In this document: positions 8,680-17,256 of the stretch, piece by piece | Numbering within the stretch: position 1 is the stretch's first letter | How the letters are laid out: every line of letters starts with the position of its first letter | Source of the DNA: Roseovarius aestuarii | Lineage (GTDB): Bacteria > Pseudomonadota > Alphaproteobacteria > Rhodobacterales > Rhodobacteraceae | DNA: 64,000 nucleotides | Direction: 5' to 3' | Assembly (NCBI GenBank): GCA_027214255.1 | Contig: JAPWHL010000006.1 | Span: 1-64,000, forward strand | Position numbers and translations under genes: made by a program | Notes under the pieces: generated by a model | The model's input: only the letters and a program-made list of their open reading frames with translations | The model's database searches: none | What the model was told of the DNA's origin: nothing

Positions 8680-9797
8680 CGGATGAGGCCCCTCAGGCGG
8701 ATGCGATCCCCGGCGCGCCACATCCGCGAGAAACACCACTTCTGATCGGGCAGGGCGTGGCCGAGGCCGCGTTTCTTGAGGCCTTTACATCAGGGCGGAT
8801 GCATCACGGCTGGCTGATCACAGGACCGCGCGGTGTGGGTAAGGCGACACTGGCATGGCGCATTGCGCGCTTTTTGTTGGCAACCCCGCCGGATGACAAT
8901 GACGGCGGAATGTTCGGTGCGCCGCCACCGCCCGACAGCCTTGATATTGCGCCGGATCATCCGGTTTCGCACCGCCTATTGGCAGGGTCGGACCCGGGGC
9001 TGTTCCATATCATCCGTCGTGTGAACGAAAAAACCGGACGATTGCGTGATCGGATATTGGCCGAAGACGTACGCACGTTGAATAACTTCCTGCATCTTAG
9101 TGCAACGAACGGGGGACGGCGCGTGGTGATCATAGACACCGCCGACGACATGAATGTGCAGGCGGCCAACGCCTTGTTGAAAATGCTGGAAGAACCACCC
9201 GCGCGCATCACCTTGTTACTAATCAGCCATCAACCCTCAAGCCTTCTGCCGACCATCCGGTCGCGGTGCCGCGAATTGCGTTTGCCGCCTTTGGGGGCCG
9301 ATGACATGGCCGCCGCTTTGACGCAGGCAGGGATTGAAACAGGGGGCAATGCACCCGCCTTGGCCGCGCTTTCAGGTGGCTCTGTGGGCGAATCTGTGCG
9401 CCTCATCAATCTGGACGGGTTGAAAATCTATGCCGAGCTGATCGCGCTCTTTGCAGATTTGCCCCGTATAGATCGCCCGCGCGCCTTGGCTCTGGCCAAT
9501 GCGGCTGCTACGCGCGGGGCCGAGGACAAGCTGGATTTGTTGATCTGGTTGATTGATCTGATGCTAAGCCGCATGGCGCGCACGGGCGCAATGGGGGCCC
9601 CCCCCGCGCCCGAGGCCGCCCCGAACGAGGCGCAGATGCTGTTGCGCTGCGCACCGAATGCGTCGCGCGCCCGTATTTGGGCCGCTTGCGCCGAAGAGGT
9701 CGGTGCACGGTTGCGACATGGGCGGGCGGTCAACCTTGACCCTGCCGCGCTGGTCCTAGATACCGTGTTCAAGATACGCGATACGGCGGCGGGCTAG
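8676..9797 (+). CDS. holB: DNA polymerase III subunit delta'
   Basis: A clamp-loader subunit that helps load the beta clamp on DNA. The 373-residue protein has the AAA+ layout: 'LITGPRGVGKATLAWRIAR' (Walker A, about residue 48), 'RRVVIIDTADDMNVQAANAL' (Walker B region), and 'LEEPPARITLLLISHQPSSL' followed by the sensor/SRC-like 'TIRSRCRELRL'. The zinc-binding cysteines of other clamp-loader subunits are not evident, as is common for alphaproteobacterial delta'. The ATG overlaps the tmk stop by 4 bases and tatD follows after 21 bases, giving the conserved tmk-holB-tatD order. Confidence 0.94.
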   Translation: MTDEAPQADAIPGAPHPRETPLLIGQGVAEAAFLEAFTSGRMHHGWLITGPRGVGKATLAWRIARFLLATPPDDNDGGMFGAPPPPDSLDIAPDHPVSHRLLAGSDPGLFHIIRRVNEKTGRLRDRILAEDVRTLNNFLHLSATNGGRRVVIIDTADDMNVQAANALLKMLEEPPARITLLLISHQPSSLLPTIRSRCRELRLPPLGADDMAAALTQAGIETGGNAPALAALSGGSVGESVRLINLDGLKIYAELIALFADLPRIDRPRALALANAAATRGAEDKLDLLIWLIDLMLSRMARTGAMGAPPAPEAAPNEAQMLLRCAPNASRARIWAACAEEVGARLRHGRAVNLDPAALVLDTVFKIRDTAAG

Positions 9798-9818
9798 CCC
9801 CGCCTGAAGAGGGAAAAG

Positions 9819-10625
9819 ATGAACAGTTCGATCCAGATTACCGACAGTCATTGCCACCTCGATTTCCCCGATTTCGCCGAAGAACTGCCTGATGTGATCG
9901 ACCGCGCGGTTGCGGCTGGCGTGACGCGGATGGTCACGATCTGCACCAAGCTGCGATTGGTTGATCAGGTCCGCGCCATTTCGGACGCGCATGCCCCGGT
10001 TTTTTGGGCCGCCGGCACCCATCCGATGAGTGCGGCGGACGAACCTTTGGCGAATCTGGATGATCTTCTGGCGCTGGCGGCGCACCCGAAATTCGTGGGC
10101 ATCGGTGAAACCGGGCTGGATTACCACTATACCGCCGACAGTGCCCCAATACAGCAAGACAGCCTGCGCATTCATATCGAGGCTGCGCGCCGGACGGAGC
10201 TGCCTTTGATCATCCATGCGCGGGCGGCCGACATTGATATGGCGCGTATCTTGACCGAGGAATATGCAAACGGCGCCTATTCCTGTGTCATGCATTGTTT
10301 TTCTTCCAGTGCGGAATTGGCACGCGCGGCGCTGGATCTTGGGTTTTACCTGTCCATGTCGGGCATCGCGGCCTTCCCTAAATCACAGGAATTGCGCGAC
10401 ATTTTTGCCAATGCGCCGGTAGAGCGAATTCTGGTGGAAACTGACGCGCCCTATCTTGCGCCGCCACCTTATCGCGGGAAACGCAACGAACCCGCCTATA
10501 CCGCCCACACCGCGCAAAAGGGTGCCGAGGTGTTCGGCATGGACTGGCCCGCGTTCGCGGCGCAAACCCAAGCCAATTTTGACCGGCTGTTTTCTAAAGC
10601 CGCACAGTACAAGGTGGCCGCATAA
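9819..10625 (+). CDS. TatD-family metal-dependent hydrolase/deoxyribonuclease
   Basis: A TIM-barrel metallohydrolase of 268 residues. The metal-ligand motifs of the family are all visible: 'DSHCHLDF' (HxH near residue 10), 'GIGETGLDYHY' (Glu), 'IHARAAD' (His), 'MHCFSSS' (His) and 'ETDAPYLAP' (Asp). Family members act as 3'-5' DNases, with proposed roles in DNA repair and quality control. A Shine-Dalgarno AGAGGGAAAAG precedes the ATG, and the gene overlaps the next by 1 base. Confidence 0.93.
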   Translation: MNSSIQITDSHCHLDFPDFAEELPDVIDRAVAAGVTRMVTICTKLRLVDQVRAISDAHAPVFWAAGTHPMSAADEPLANLDDLLALAAHPKFVGIGETGLDYHYTADSAPIQQDSLRIHIEAARRTELPLIIHARAADIDMARILTEEYANGAYSCVMHCFSSSAELARAALDLGFYLSMSGIAAFPKSQELRDIFANAPVERILVETDAPYLAPPPYRGKRNEPAYTAHTAQKGAEVFGMDWPAFAAQTQANFDRLFSKAAQYKVAA

Positions 10626-11422
10626 TGACCGAACGCCGTTTCATCATTCTGGGCTGTGGATCATCGGGCGGGGTGCCGCGGATTGGCGGGCTGTGGGGCG
10701 ATTGCGACCCCACTGAGCCACGCAACACCCGAACACGGTGCTCGATGTTGATCGAGCAGGAAGGCCCGGACGGGATGACCCGTGTTTTGATCGACACGAC
10801 ACCGGATATGCGCGCACAGCTACTGCGCGAAGGCATCGGCACGTTGGATGCAGTCGTGTTTACGCACAGCCATGCGGATCATGTGCACGGGATCGACGAT
10901 TTGCGCATGGTTGTCTTTAATATGAAGCACCGCCTGCCGGTCTGGGCAGATGGCGACACGCAAAACGAACTCTATTCGCGGTTCGGATATGCCTTTACGC
11001 AACCCGAGACATCGCCTTATCCACCTATTCTGGATATGCATACGATTAATGGCGACGTGACCATTGATGGGGCAGGCGGGCCGATCACGCTAACGCCTTT
11101 TCAGGTCGGACATGGTGCGATCGACGCGCTGGGGTTTCGTGTCGGCGATCTGGCCTATCTGCCGGATGTGGCCAATATTCCCGAAACGTCATGGGCTGTG
11201 CTGAAGGATTTGGATTGCTGGATTTTGGATGCGCTGCGCCGCACACCGCACCCGACGCATTCCCATCTGGCCTTGGCGCTGGAATGGATGGAACGCGCCG
11301 CGCCGCGCCGCGGGGTGCTGACCAACATGCATATTGATATGGATTATCGCACGCTGGAGGCGGAATTACCTGCCCATATTCGCCCGGCCTATGACGGCAT
11401 GACCCTGACCTACGAGGTCTAG
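10625..11422 (+). CDS. Metallo-beta-lactamase-fold hydrolase (PhnP/RNase Z-like branch)
   Basis: 265 residues with the fold-defining motif 'FTHSHADHVHGIDDLR' (HxHxDH) and an N-terminal 'LGCGSSGGVPRIGGLWGDC' typical of the PhnP-like branch, which cleaves cyclic phosphodiesters. Further candidate metal ligands are in 'PFQVGHGAIDALGFR', 'LPDVANI' and 'HPTHSHLALALEWM'. In this operon it follows tatD, a position conserved in many alphaproteobacteria. The natural substrate is not deducible. It overlaps the tatD stop by one base and is 4 bases from the next gene. Confidence 0.88.
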   Translation: MTERRFIILGCGSSGGVPRIGGLWGDCDPTEPRNTRTRCSMLIEQEGPDGMTRVLIDTTPDMRAQLLREGIGTLDAVVFTHSHADHVHGIDDLRMVVFNMKHRLPVWADGDTQNELYSRFGYAFTQPETSPYPPILDMHTINGDVTIDGAGGPITLTPFQVGHGAIDALGFRVGDLAYLPDVANIPETSWAVLKDLDCWILDALRRTPHPTHSHLALALEWMERAAPRRGVLTNMHIDMDYRTLEAELPAHIRPAYDGMTLTYEV

Positions 11423-11426
11423 TTAC

Positions 11427-12356
11427 ATGCAAGCCTTGATAGACATCATCCTGCCCGTATTCGTGGTAATCGGGGCTGGATATCTTGCGGCATGGAAAGG
11501 GTGGTTTACCCAGGCCAACGTGCAAGGCCTGATGGTTTTTGCCCAAGTTTTCGCCATTCCCTGCATGTTGTTTCTGGCCATGACGCGGCTGGATCTGGCG
11601 CATAGTTTTGACGTTGATTTGTTAATCAGCTTTTACGCCGGGGCGCTGTCTGGCTTTCTTTTGGGATTGATTGGCGCGCGCGCGTTATTCGGACGCTCGT
11701 GGGAGGATTCGATTGCAATTGGGTTTTGTTGCCTCTTTTCGAACTCGGCCCTGACCGGTCTTGCCCTGACAGAACGCGCATATGGTGTCGAGGCACTGGC
11801 GGCGAACTACGCCATTATCGCATTGCATTCGCCGATTTGTTACGGGGTTGGGATCACTGCGATGGAGGTGGCGCGCGCGCGGGGGCAGGCCGTGGGCAAG
11901 GTGGCGCTGCGGGTCTTGCGCGCAATGTTTTCCAACGCGCTAATCATCGGCATCGTTCTGGGCCTCATTGTAAACCTGAGCGGCCTGTCGCTGCCCGGTT
12001 CATTGACGGACGGGCTGAGTCTGCTGTCCCGCGCGGCCGTGCCTGCGGCGCTGTTCGGCTTGGGCGGGGTTTTGGTGCAGTATCGCCCCGAAGGTGACAT
12101 GCGTGTGATTGCCTATGTGTGTGTCATCGCGTTGATTATTCATCCGCTGATTACATTCAGTTTGGGAAATGTTCTGGAAGTGCCCGACTCCGGCATGCGC
12201 TCGGCGGTGATCACCGCAGCTATGGCGCCGGGGATCAATGCCTATCTGTTTTCCAATATGTACGGCGCGGCGCGGCGTGTGGCGGCCTCATCGGTTTTGG
12301 TGGCGACGGGCCTGTCGGTCCTGACCGCGTGGGTCTGGCTGGGACTGCTGCCATGA
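11427..12356 (+). CDS. AEC-family transporter (auxin efflux carrier-type)
   Basis: A 309-residue inner-membrane protein with about ten hydrophobic segments in a 5+5 layout, e.g. 'IDIILPVFVVIGAGYLAA' at the N-terminus and 'ALIIGIVLGLIVNLSGLSLP' in the middle. The family exports or imports organic acids such as malate or malonate; the substrate cannot be predicted. It starts 4 bases after the metallo-beta-lactamase-fold gene and is probably co-transcribed. Length is normal for the family. Confidence 0.87.
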   Translation: MQALIDIILPVFVVIGAGYLAAWKGWFTQANVQGLMVFAQVFAIPCMLFLAMTRLDLAHSFDVDLLISFYAGALSGFLLGLIGARALFGRSWEDSIAIGFCCLFSNSALTGLALTERAYGVEALAANYAIIALHSPICYGVGITAMEVARARGQAVGKVALRVLRAMFSNALIIGIVLGLIVNLSGLSLPGSLTDGLSLLSRAAVPAALFGLGGVLVQYRPEGDMRVIAYVCVIALIIHPLITFSLGNVLEVPDSGMRSAVITAAMAPGINAYLFSNMYGAARRVAASSVLVATGLSVLTAWVWLGLLP

Positions 12357-12392
12357 TCGGGGCGGCAACGGTACGAGTGCGGGGGCTGAGTT

Positions 12393-12827
12393 ATGCGCAC
12401 AACACGTGACAGAATGCGCCACGCGCTGACGTTCGAGGGGCTGGGCCTTGTTTTGATCATCCCGATGGGTGTGTGGCTCTTTGGTATTCCGGCGCATGAC
12501 TTTGGGGTTGTGGCCGTTGTCAGTAGCATGATCGCGACGATCTGGACCTATGTGTATAATCTGGGGTTTGATCGTGTGATGCAGGCGCGCGTGGGACACA
12601 CCCGCAAGTCACTGACGCTGCGGGTGTTTCACACGGTGTTATTTGAGGTCGGTCTGCTGACGGCGTTGATCCCGTTTTTGGCCTGGTATCTGTCGGTATC
12701 GCTTTATGACGCGATGATCATGGATATCGCGATCACGGTGTTCTACCTGGTCTATGCCTTCGTCTATAATTGGGCTTATGATCTGATTTTCCCGATCCCT
12801 GATGCCCGACCTCACAGCGCGCCTTAA
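12393..12827 (+). CDS. PACE-family efflux transporter
   Basis: 144 residues with four transmembrane segments arranged as two repeated bacterial transmembrane pairs: 'RMRHALTFEGLGLVLIIP' begins the first and 'LRVFHTVLFEVGLLTALIP' the second. The repeated H-x-x-(x)-F-E signature at the start of each pair is the family hallmark. The glutamate in the first helix is expected to take part in proton coupling. Known members (e.g. AceI) export chlorhexidine and similar biocides and short diamines. It converges on and overlaps the end of the minus-strand enolase-superfamily gene by 4 bases. Confidence 0.88.
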   Translation: MRTTRDRMRHALTFEGLGLVLIIPMGVWLFGIPAHDFGVVAVVSSMIATIWTYVYNLGFDRVMQARVGHTRKSLTLRVFHTVLFEVGLLTALIPFLAWYLSVSLYDAMIMDIAITVFYLVYAFVYNWAYDLIFPIPDARPHSAP

Positions 12828-14056
12828 CCTTCCTCGGGCGGCGCGCCACCGGTAAAGCCGTTGGGCCGCTGATAGTTACAGGGCTCTTCGGTCATTTCCA
12901 GATGTAAGCCTTCGCCGCGCCATGGATGCGCGCGCGCCAGAGCTTCGTCCACCTCGATACCCAATCCGGGCGCGTCAGGCAGGGTGATATAGCCCTGTTC
13001 AATCTGGATGCCGTTGCAGATCAGATCGTTGTGGAAATCGGTTTCGATGGTTTCGGCCATCAACAGGTTGGGGATGGACGCGGCCAGCTGGACGTTAGCC
13101 GCCCATTCCACCGGGCCGGCATAAAGATGCGGAGCCATTTGCGCGTTATAGACCTCGGCCATTGCGGCTATTTTCTTGACCTCCCAAATGCCGCCGGCAC
13201 GTCCCAACGCCGGTTGCAAGATCTTGGCGGCACCATCGCGTAGGATGGGGGCAAACTCGGCCTTGGTGGTCAGGCGTTCGCCGGTGGCGATGGGAATGCC
13301 TGTTGCGGTTGCGACCTTGGCCATCGAGCCGACATTGTCCGGTGGCACGGGTTCTTCGAACCACAGCGGATCATACGGAGCAATGGCGCGTCCCATGCGA
13401 ATTGCGCCATCGGTGGTGAATTGGCCATGGGTGCCAAACAACAGATCGGCGCGATTCCCGACTGCGTTTCGGATCGCCTTGCAAAAGGCCACGCTCAGCT
13501 CGATATCCATCAGCGCGGGCATGTGCCCGCCCCGCAACGTATAAGGGCCTGCCGGGTCGAATTTGACGGCCGTATAGCCCGCCTCAACCAGCGCCAGCGC
13601 ACTTTCGGCGGCCATATCGGGTGAGGACCAGAATTCTGTGATATCGTGATGGGGCAGGGGATAGAGATAGCTATAGGCGCGAATGCGGTCATTCATGCGC
13701 CCCCCCAGCAGGGCGTGAACAGGACGCCCGCGTGCTTTGCCCAGAATATCCCAACAGGCGATTTCCAGACCTGAAAAAGCCCCCATGACCGTAAGGTCCG
13801 GCCTCTGCGTGAAACCCGCGGAATAGGCACGGCGGAACATCATTTCGATGTTTTCGGGGTTTTCTCCGGCCATATGGCGTTCGAACACGTCTTCGATGAC
13901 GGCGCGCATGGCCTCGGGGCCGATGGTCGCAGCATAGCATTCACCCCAGCCGATGATGCCATTGTCTGTGCTTAACTTGACCAAAATCCAGTACCGCCCG
14001 CCCCATCCGGGAGCGGGGGGCGCGGTTACAATGATGTCGAGGTTTTGCAAGCGCAT
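12824..14056 (-). CDS. Enolase-superfamily (mandelate racemase/muconate lactonizing type) enzyme
   Basis: 410 residues with the N-terminal capping domain ('WILVKLSTDNGIIGWGECY') and the C-terminal barrel. Usual metal-ligand positions include 'WFEEPVPP' (Glu) and 'IATGERL' (Glu), and a late 'QMAPHLYAGPVEWAANVQL' matches galactonate-dehydratase-like proteins. In the strand that normally gives the first ligand (D-x-H-G in galactonate dehydratase) this protein reads 'LLFGTHGQ', so the aspartate position appears to be Gly while the His is kept. The reaction is probably dehydration of a sugar acid, but the specificity is unknown. It is downstream of a catabolic operon on the same strand, separated by about 160 bases. 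Confidence 0.85.
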   Translation of the reverse strand: MRLQNLDIIVTAPPAPGWGGRYWILVKLSTDNGIIGWGECYAATIGPEAMRAVIEDVFERHMAGENPENIEMMFRRAYSAGFTQRPDLTVMGAFSGLEIACWDILGKARGRPVHALLGGRMNDRIRAYSYLYPLPHHDITEFWSSPDMAAESALALVEAGYTAVKFDPAGPYTLRGGHMPALMDIELSVAFCKAIRNAVGNRADLLFGTHGQFTTDGAIRMGRAIAPYDPLWFEEPVPPDNVGSMAKVATATGIPIATGERLTTKAEFAPILRDGAAKILQPALGRAGGIWEVKKIAAMAEVYNAQMAPHLYAGPVEWAANVQLAASIPNLLMAETIETDFHNDLICNGIQIEQGYITLPDAPGLGIEVDEALARAHPWRGEGLHLEMTEEPCNYQRPNGFTGGAPPEEG

Positions 14057-14219
14057 AGATGGGCCTTTCGTCGGGGGATGTGGTCAGGCGGGGTCAGTGA
14101 AACCGCGCCTCGTGTGGCAGGTGTGATGCGCGCCCTGTTTCGGGGGGCCTTGATCTAAGGCTGACCCGGATTCGGCGGGTGGTGCAAGGGCAATCCGCCC
14201 AAATGCTTCGACTTATGCG

Positions 14220-15431
14220 TCACAGTAGCCGCATATGCGCAACGATTTGCCCGTGATCCGAGGCCAGCTTGTTATACGGGGCCTCGGGGTGGCTGCCGTC
14301 GGTCAGGTGATCGTTCAACGCGCTGAAATAGGTCATCTCTCCGATACGTGTCGGTGTGTCGGGGTGAAAATGGCGCGACATGAATATCTGGTCAATGGAT
14401 TCATAAACGCCCCCGAAGGCCGAGGTATAAACCATGTCCCGCAAGGATTTGCGCACGAACAGCTTTTCGGCAGAATGCAGGCGCACAGCCTCGACATCTT
14501 CGGTGATCTGGCGATGTTCCTCGGCGCTATAGCGATCGCCAGAATGCTGCGCGTCGTGGCGTAGCATCCACTGGTAGTTTTTGAAGGGCACTTCGCCTGC
14601 GATGATTTCTGAACTGACCGCGTGTTCTCCGTCGTTGAAATCACCCAGCACCATGACGGGATGGCCGGCCTGCAATTCGGCCACGATTTCGCGGCGCAAT
14701 ACCCACGCTTCGGCCATGCGGCGCAGCGAGCTGCGCAGTGATCCCATGGCGCGTCCCACCGGATCGTAATCCGTCAGGTTTGCCTCGGGTGCGAATTCGG
14801 CCCCCTCGGGGGTTATGTAATCGCCCAGTTTGGATTTGAGGTGGCAATTGAACACGGTGATCACTTGCCCGCCTACAGGGATGCGCGCCTTGATCACGGG
14901 TCGACTGAGGCGGCGTAGAGTAAAAGAGCCAGCGTCAGGCGCATCTAATCCGCGCAAGGGAGAAAACGGGATCACCAAAGGTTGATCCAAATCCTGAATG
15001 ATCTCCGGTGCACCTTCAAAACCAAAGCGCGACAGGATCGCCAGACCGGGGCGACGTTTACCGGGGGTGCCGTCGTCGGCGGCATTTGGTGCAAAGGCCA
15101 GCGCGGCCCCGGCATAAGGTTCAAACGCCAGTTTGCGAAAAATTACCTTGCGATGATAGCGCTTGGATTTGTCAGGTACGGCGGCTGCGTTCAGCACTTC
15201 GGCGCGGCGGCTGGCCTCATCTATGACCGAACGCAGAGGGGATTCGTCGAAAATTTCCTGAAAGCCAACGATATCAGCGTTCATCGACAACAGTTGGTTG
15301 GCGAGCCAATCCTCTTTCCACGCGTATTCTTCGGGTGTGTAGGTTTGGAACCGATAATATTCCTGATCCGGGCCGATCAGGTTTTTGACGTTGAAGCTGC
15401 CAATGGTGAACTCAATGGGGCTATCGTTCAT
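14220..15431 (-). CDS. Endonuclease/exonuclease/phosphatase-family protein
   Basis: 403 residues with the motifs of the DNase I/exonuclease III-like fold: 'IGSFNVKNLIG' (Asn), 'DIVGFQEIFDE' (catalytic Glu), 'VFNCHLKSKLGDY' (His), 'MVLGDFNDGEHAV' (Asp and Asn) and 'LASDHGQIVA' (Asp-His). No signal peptide is visible, so it should be cytoplasmic. It could act on nucleic acid or on a phosphoester; the sequence does not discriminate. It overlaps the preceding dehydratase gene by 4 bases and is therefore translationally coupled to it. Confidence 0.87.
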   Translation of the reverse strand: MNDSPIEFTIGSFNVKNLIGPDQEYYRFQTYTPEEYAWKEDWLANQLLSMNADIVGFQEIFDESPLRSVIDEASRRAEVLNAAAVPDKSKRYHRKVIFRKLAFEPYAGAALAFAPNAADDGTPGKRRPGLAILSRFGFEGAPEIIQDLDQPLVIPFSPLRGLDAPDAGSFTLRRLSRPVIKARIPVGGQVITVFNCHLKSKLGDYITPEGAEFAPEANLTDYDPVGRAMGSLRSSLRRMAEAWVLRREIVAELQAGHPVMVLGDFNDGEHAVSSEIIAGEVPFKNYQWMLRHDAQHSGDRYSAEEHRQITEDVEAVRLHSAEKLFVRKSLRDMVYTSAFGGVYESIDQIFMSRHFHPDTPTRIGEMTYFSALNDHLTDGSHPEAPYNKLASDHGQIVAHMRLL

Positions 15432-16414
15432 GTTAGGTCGCCATAGCTGTTGAGGGCGCGCTGGAAAATTGCGGCGTCCACATTGCCACCTGATATGGTT
15501 GCGATCACGGTATCGCCGTCAATCTCGTCTGGCCGAAACAGCGCCGCTGCCAGCGCCGCAGCGCCGCCGGGTTCGGCCACCAGTTTCAACCGCCCCCAGG
15601 CCAGCGCCATGGCGTGCAGGCATTCTTCTTCACTGACGCTCAGACCTGCCCCGCACAAGCGCTGCATGATCGGGAATGTCAACTGGCCCGGTGCGGGCGT
15701 CAGGATCGCGTCGCACAGGTTGCCCGACTGGGCGCTGTTCGTTTCGATTTGCCCTGACGCGAGCGATCGTTTGGCATCGTCAAACCCGTCGGGTTCGCAG
15801 GTACGGGCGGTCAAACCCGGTGCGTCAGCCTCAAGTGCCAGCGCGATCCCCGAGGTCAGGCCGCCACCGCCGCAACAGACCAGAACATCGGCGCGACTGA
15901 TGCCAAGGGCGTTTGCATCTTCGGCGATCTCCAGCCCGGTTGTGCCTTGGCCGGCGATCACCTGAGGATCGTCAAAGGGTTTGATCAAGGTCATGCCGCG
16001 CTCGGATTCGATCTTGTTACCAATGGCTTCGCGGCTATCACCGCCCGCGCGATCATACAGGACCACCTCGGCGCCCAAGGCACGGGTGTTGGCGATTTTC
16101 AGATCGGGTGCATCAGCAGGCATGATGATGACCGAAGGCACGCCGAACTCACGTGCGGCCAATGCGACGCCTTGGGCGTGGTTCCCTGACGAATACGCAA
16201 GAACGCCGCGGGCTCGTGCGGCCCCTTCCAATGCCGAAACTGCCGAGCGCCCGCCGCGATACTTGAAGCTGCCGGTGTGTTGCAGGCATTCAGGTTTGAT
16301 CAATACACGTCGTCCGGCGATCTCATCCAGAAAGGGTGATGACAGTAACGGCGTGCGCCGCGCATGCCCCTTCAGGCGGGCGGCTGCGGCGCGGATCATA
16401 TCGATGGTGGTCAT
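15428..16414 (-). CDS. Threonine/serine dehydratase-like PLP enzyme
   Basis: A fold-type II PLP enzyme of 328 residues. The Schiff-base lysine is in 'TGSFKYRGG' (about residue 52) and the phosphate-binding glycine loop is 'CCGGGGLTSG'. There is no C-terminal ACT regulatory domain, so it resembles catabolic threonine dehydratases, serine racemases and hydroxyaspartate dehydratases rather than biosynthetic IlvA. The products would be ammonia and a 2-oxo acid. It is coupled by 4-base overlaps to both neighbours in a four-gene minus-strand operon. Confidence 0.88.
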   Translation of the reverse strand: MTTIDMIRAAAARLKGHARRTPLLSSPFLDEIAGRRVLIKPECLQHTGSFKYRGGRSAVSALEGAARARGVLAYSSGNHAQGVALAAREFGVPSVIIMPADAPDLKIANTRALGAEVVLYDRAGGDSREAIGNKIESERGMTLIKPFDDPQVIAGQGTTGLEIAEDANALGISRADVLVCCGGGGLTSGIALALEADAPGLTARTCEPDGFDDAKRSLASGQIETNSAQSGNLCDAILTPAPGQLTFPIMQRLCGAGLSVSEEECLHAMALAWGRLKLVAEPGGAAALAAALFRPDEIDGDTVIATISGGNVDAAIFQRALNSYGDLT

Positions 16415-17256
16415 TCGGGGAACTCCTGCAAATGGGCGTGGATCGCGGCCAGCGATGGGGCCTCGTCCAGAAAGGGAACGTGGGCGCGGTTTGGCACTGT
16501 GACGGCGCGCATGGTGGGGGCGCGGGCCTGCATGGCCGACAGGGACGTAGCACTCAGAAGGTCCGAATTGGCCCCGCGGATGACCGTCAAAGGTTTGGCG
16601 GCTGCGGCGTCAAACAACGGCCAGAGGTCAGGAACAGGGCCTGCCGCGGCTTGGTCTAGCATCGCGTCGCGCAGATGCGGATCATAGCGCAGGTCAAGTC
16701 CTTGAGGCGTTTCTCGCCACATCAGTTGCGCCTGCAAGCGCCAGCGCAGTTCGGGCACATCTGGAAACGTCGTGACGTAGGCTGCACGCAGGGCAGCGGC
16801 TGCCGCTGCATAGTCGGCATAGGGGGGGCGCTTGCCCAAGTAATCCATGATCCGGTCCAGCCCGCCGGGATCGATTTCGGGACCGATATCATTCAGGATC
16901 GCACCCGCTACGCGATCCGGGTGTGTTGCAGCCAACAGCATCGCAATTAGCCCACCGCGCGATGTGCCCAAAATGGTCACGCGCGCCACCTCCAGATGGT
17001 CTAGAAGTGCAATGGCGTCTGCGGCTTCTTGGGCAATGGTATAGGTCGTGTGATCTTTGGCATAGTCCGATTGTCCGCGCCCGCGATAATCCATGCGGAT
17101 CACGCGATGGCCGGCCAAGAATGGCAGCATGAAGTTGAAATCGCCCGAGTTGCGGGTGAGCCCAGCCAAACACAGGATGGGCGCTGCACGACCTTCGGAT
17201 GTGCCTTCATCTTCAAAATATAGGTCCAGCCCGTCGGACGTGGTGAAACGTGCCAT
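16411..17256 (-). CDS. Alpha/beta hydrolase
   Basis: 281 residues of the alpha/beta hydrolase fold. The nucleophile elbow is 'ILGTSRGGLIAM' (Ser), the oxyanion region 'LCLAGLTRNSGDF', the 'MDYRGRGQSDYA' motif precedes it, and the C-terminal His is in 'VPNRAHVPFLDE'. The start at ATG 17256 overlaps the TGA of the haloacid dehalogenase gene; longer in-frame extensions run into that gene and are unlikely. It could be an esterase, lactonase or epoxide-hydrolase-like enzyme. Operon position suggests a role in the same catabolic route. Confidence 0.87.
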   Translation of the reverse strand: MARFTTSDGLDLYFEDEGTSEGRAAPILCLAGLTRNSGDFNFMLPFLAGHRVIRMDYRGRGQSDYAKDHTTYTIAQEAADAIALLDHLEVARVTILGTSRGGLIAMLLAATHPDRVAGAILNDIGPEIDPGGLDRIMDYLGKRPPYADYAAAAAALRAAYVTTFPDVPELRWRLQAQLMWRETPQGLDLRYDPHLRDAMLDQAAAGPVPDLWPLFDAAAAKPLTVIRGANSDLLSATSLSAMQARAPTMRAVTVPNRAHVPFLDEAPSLAAIHAHLQEFPE

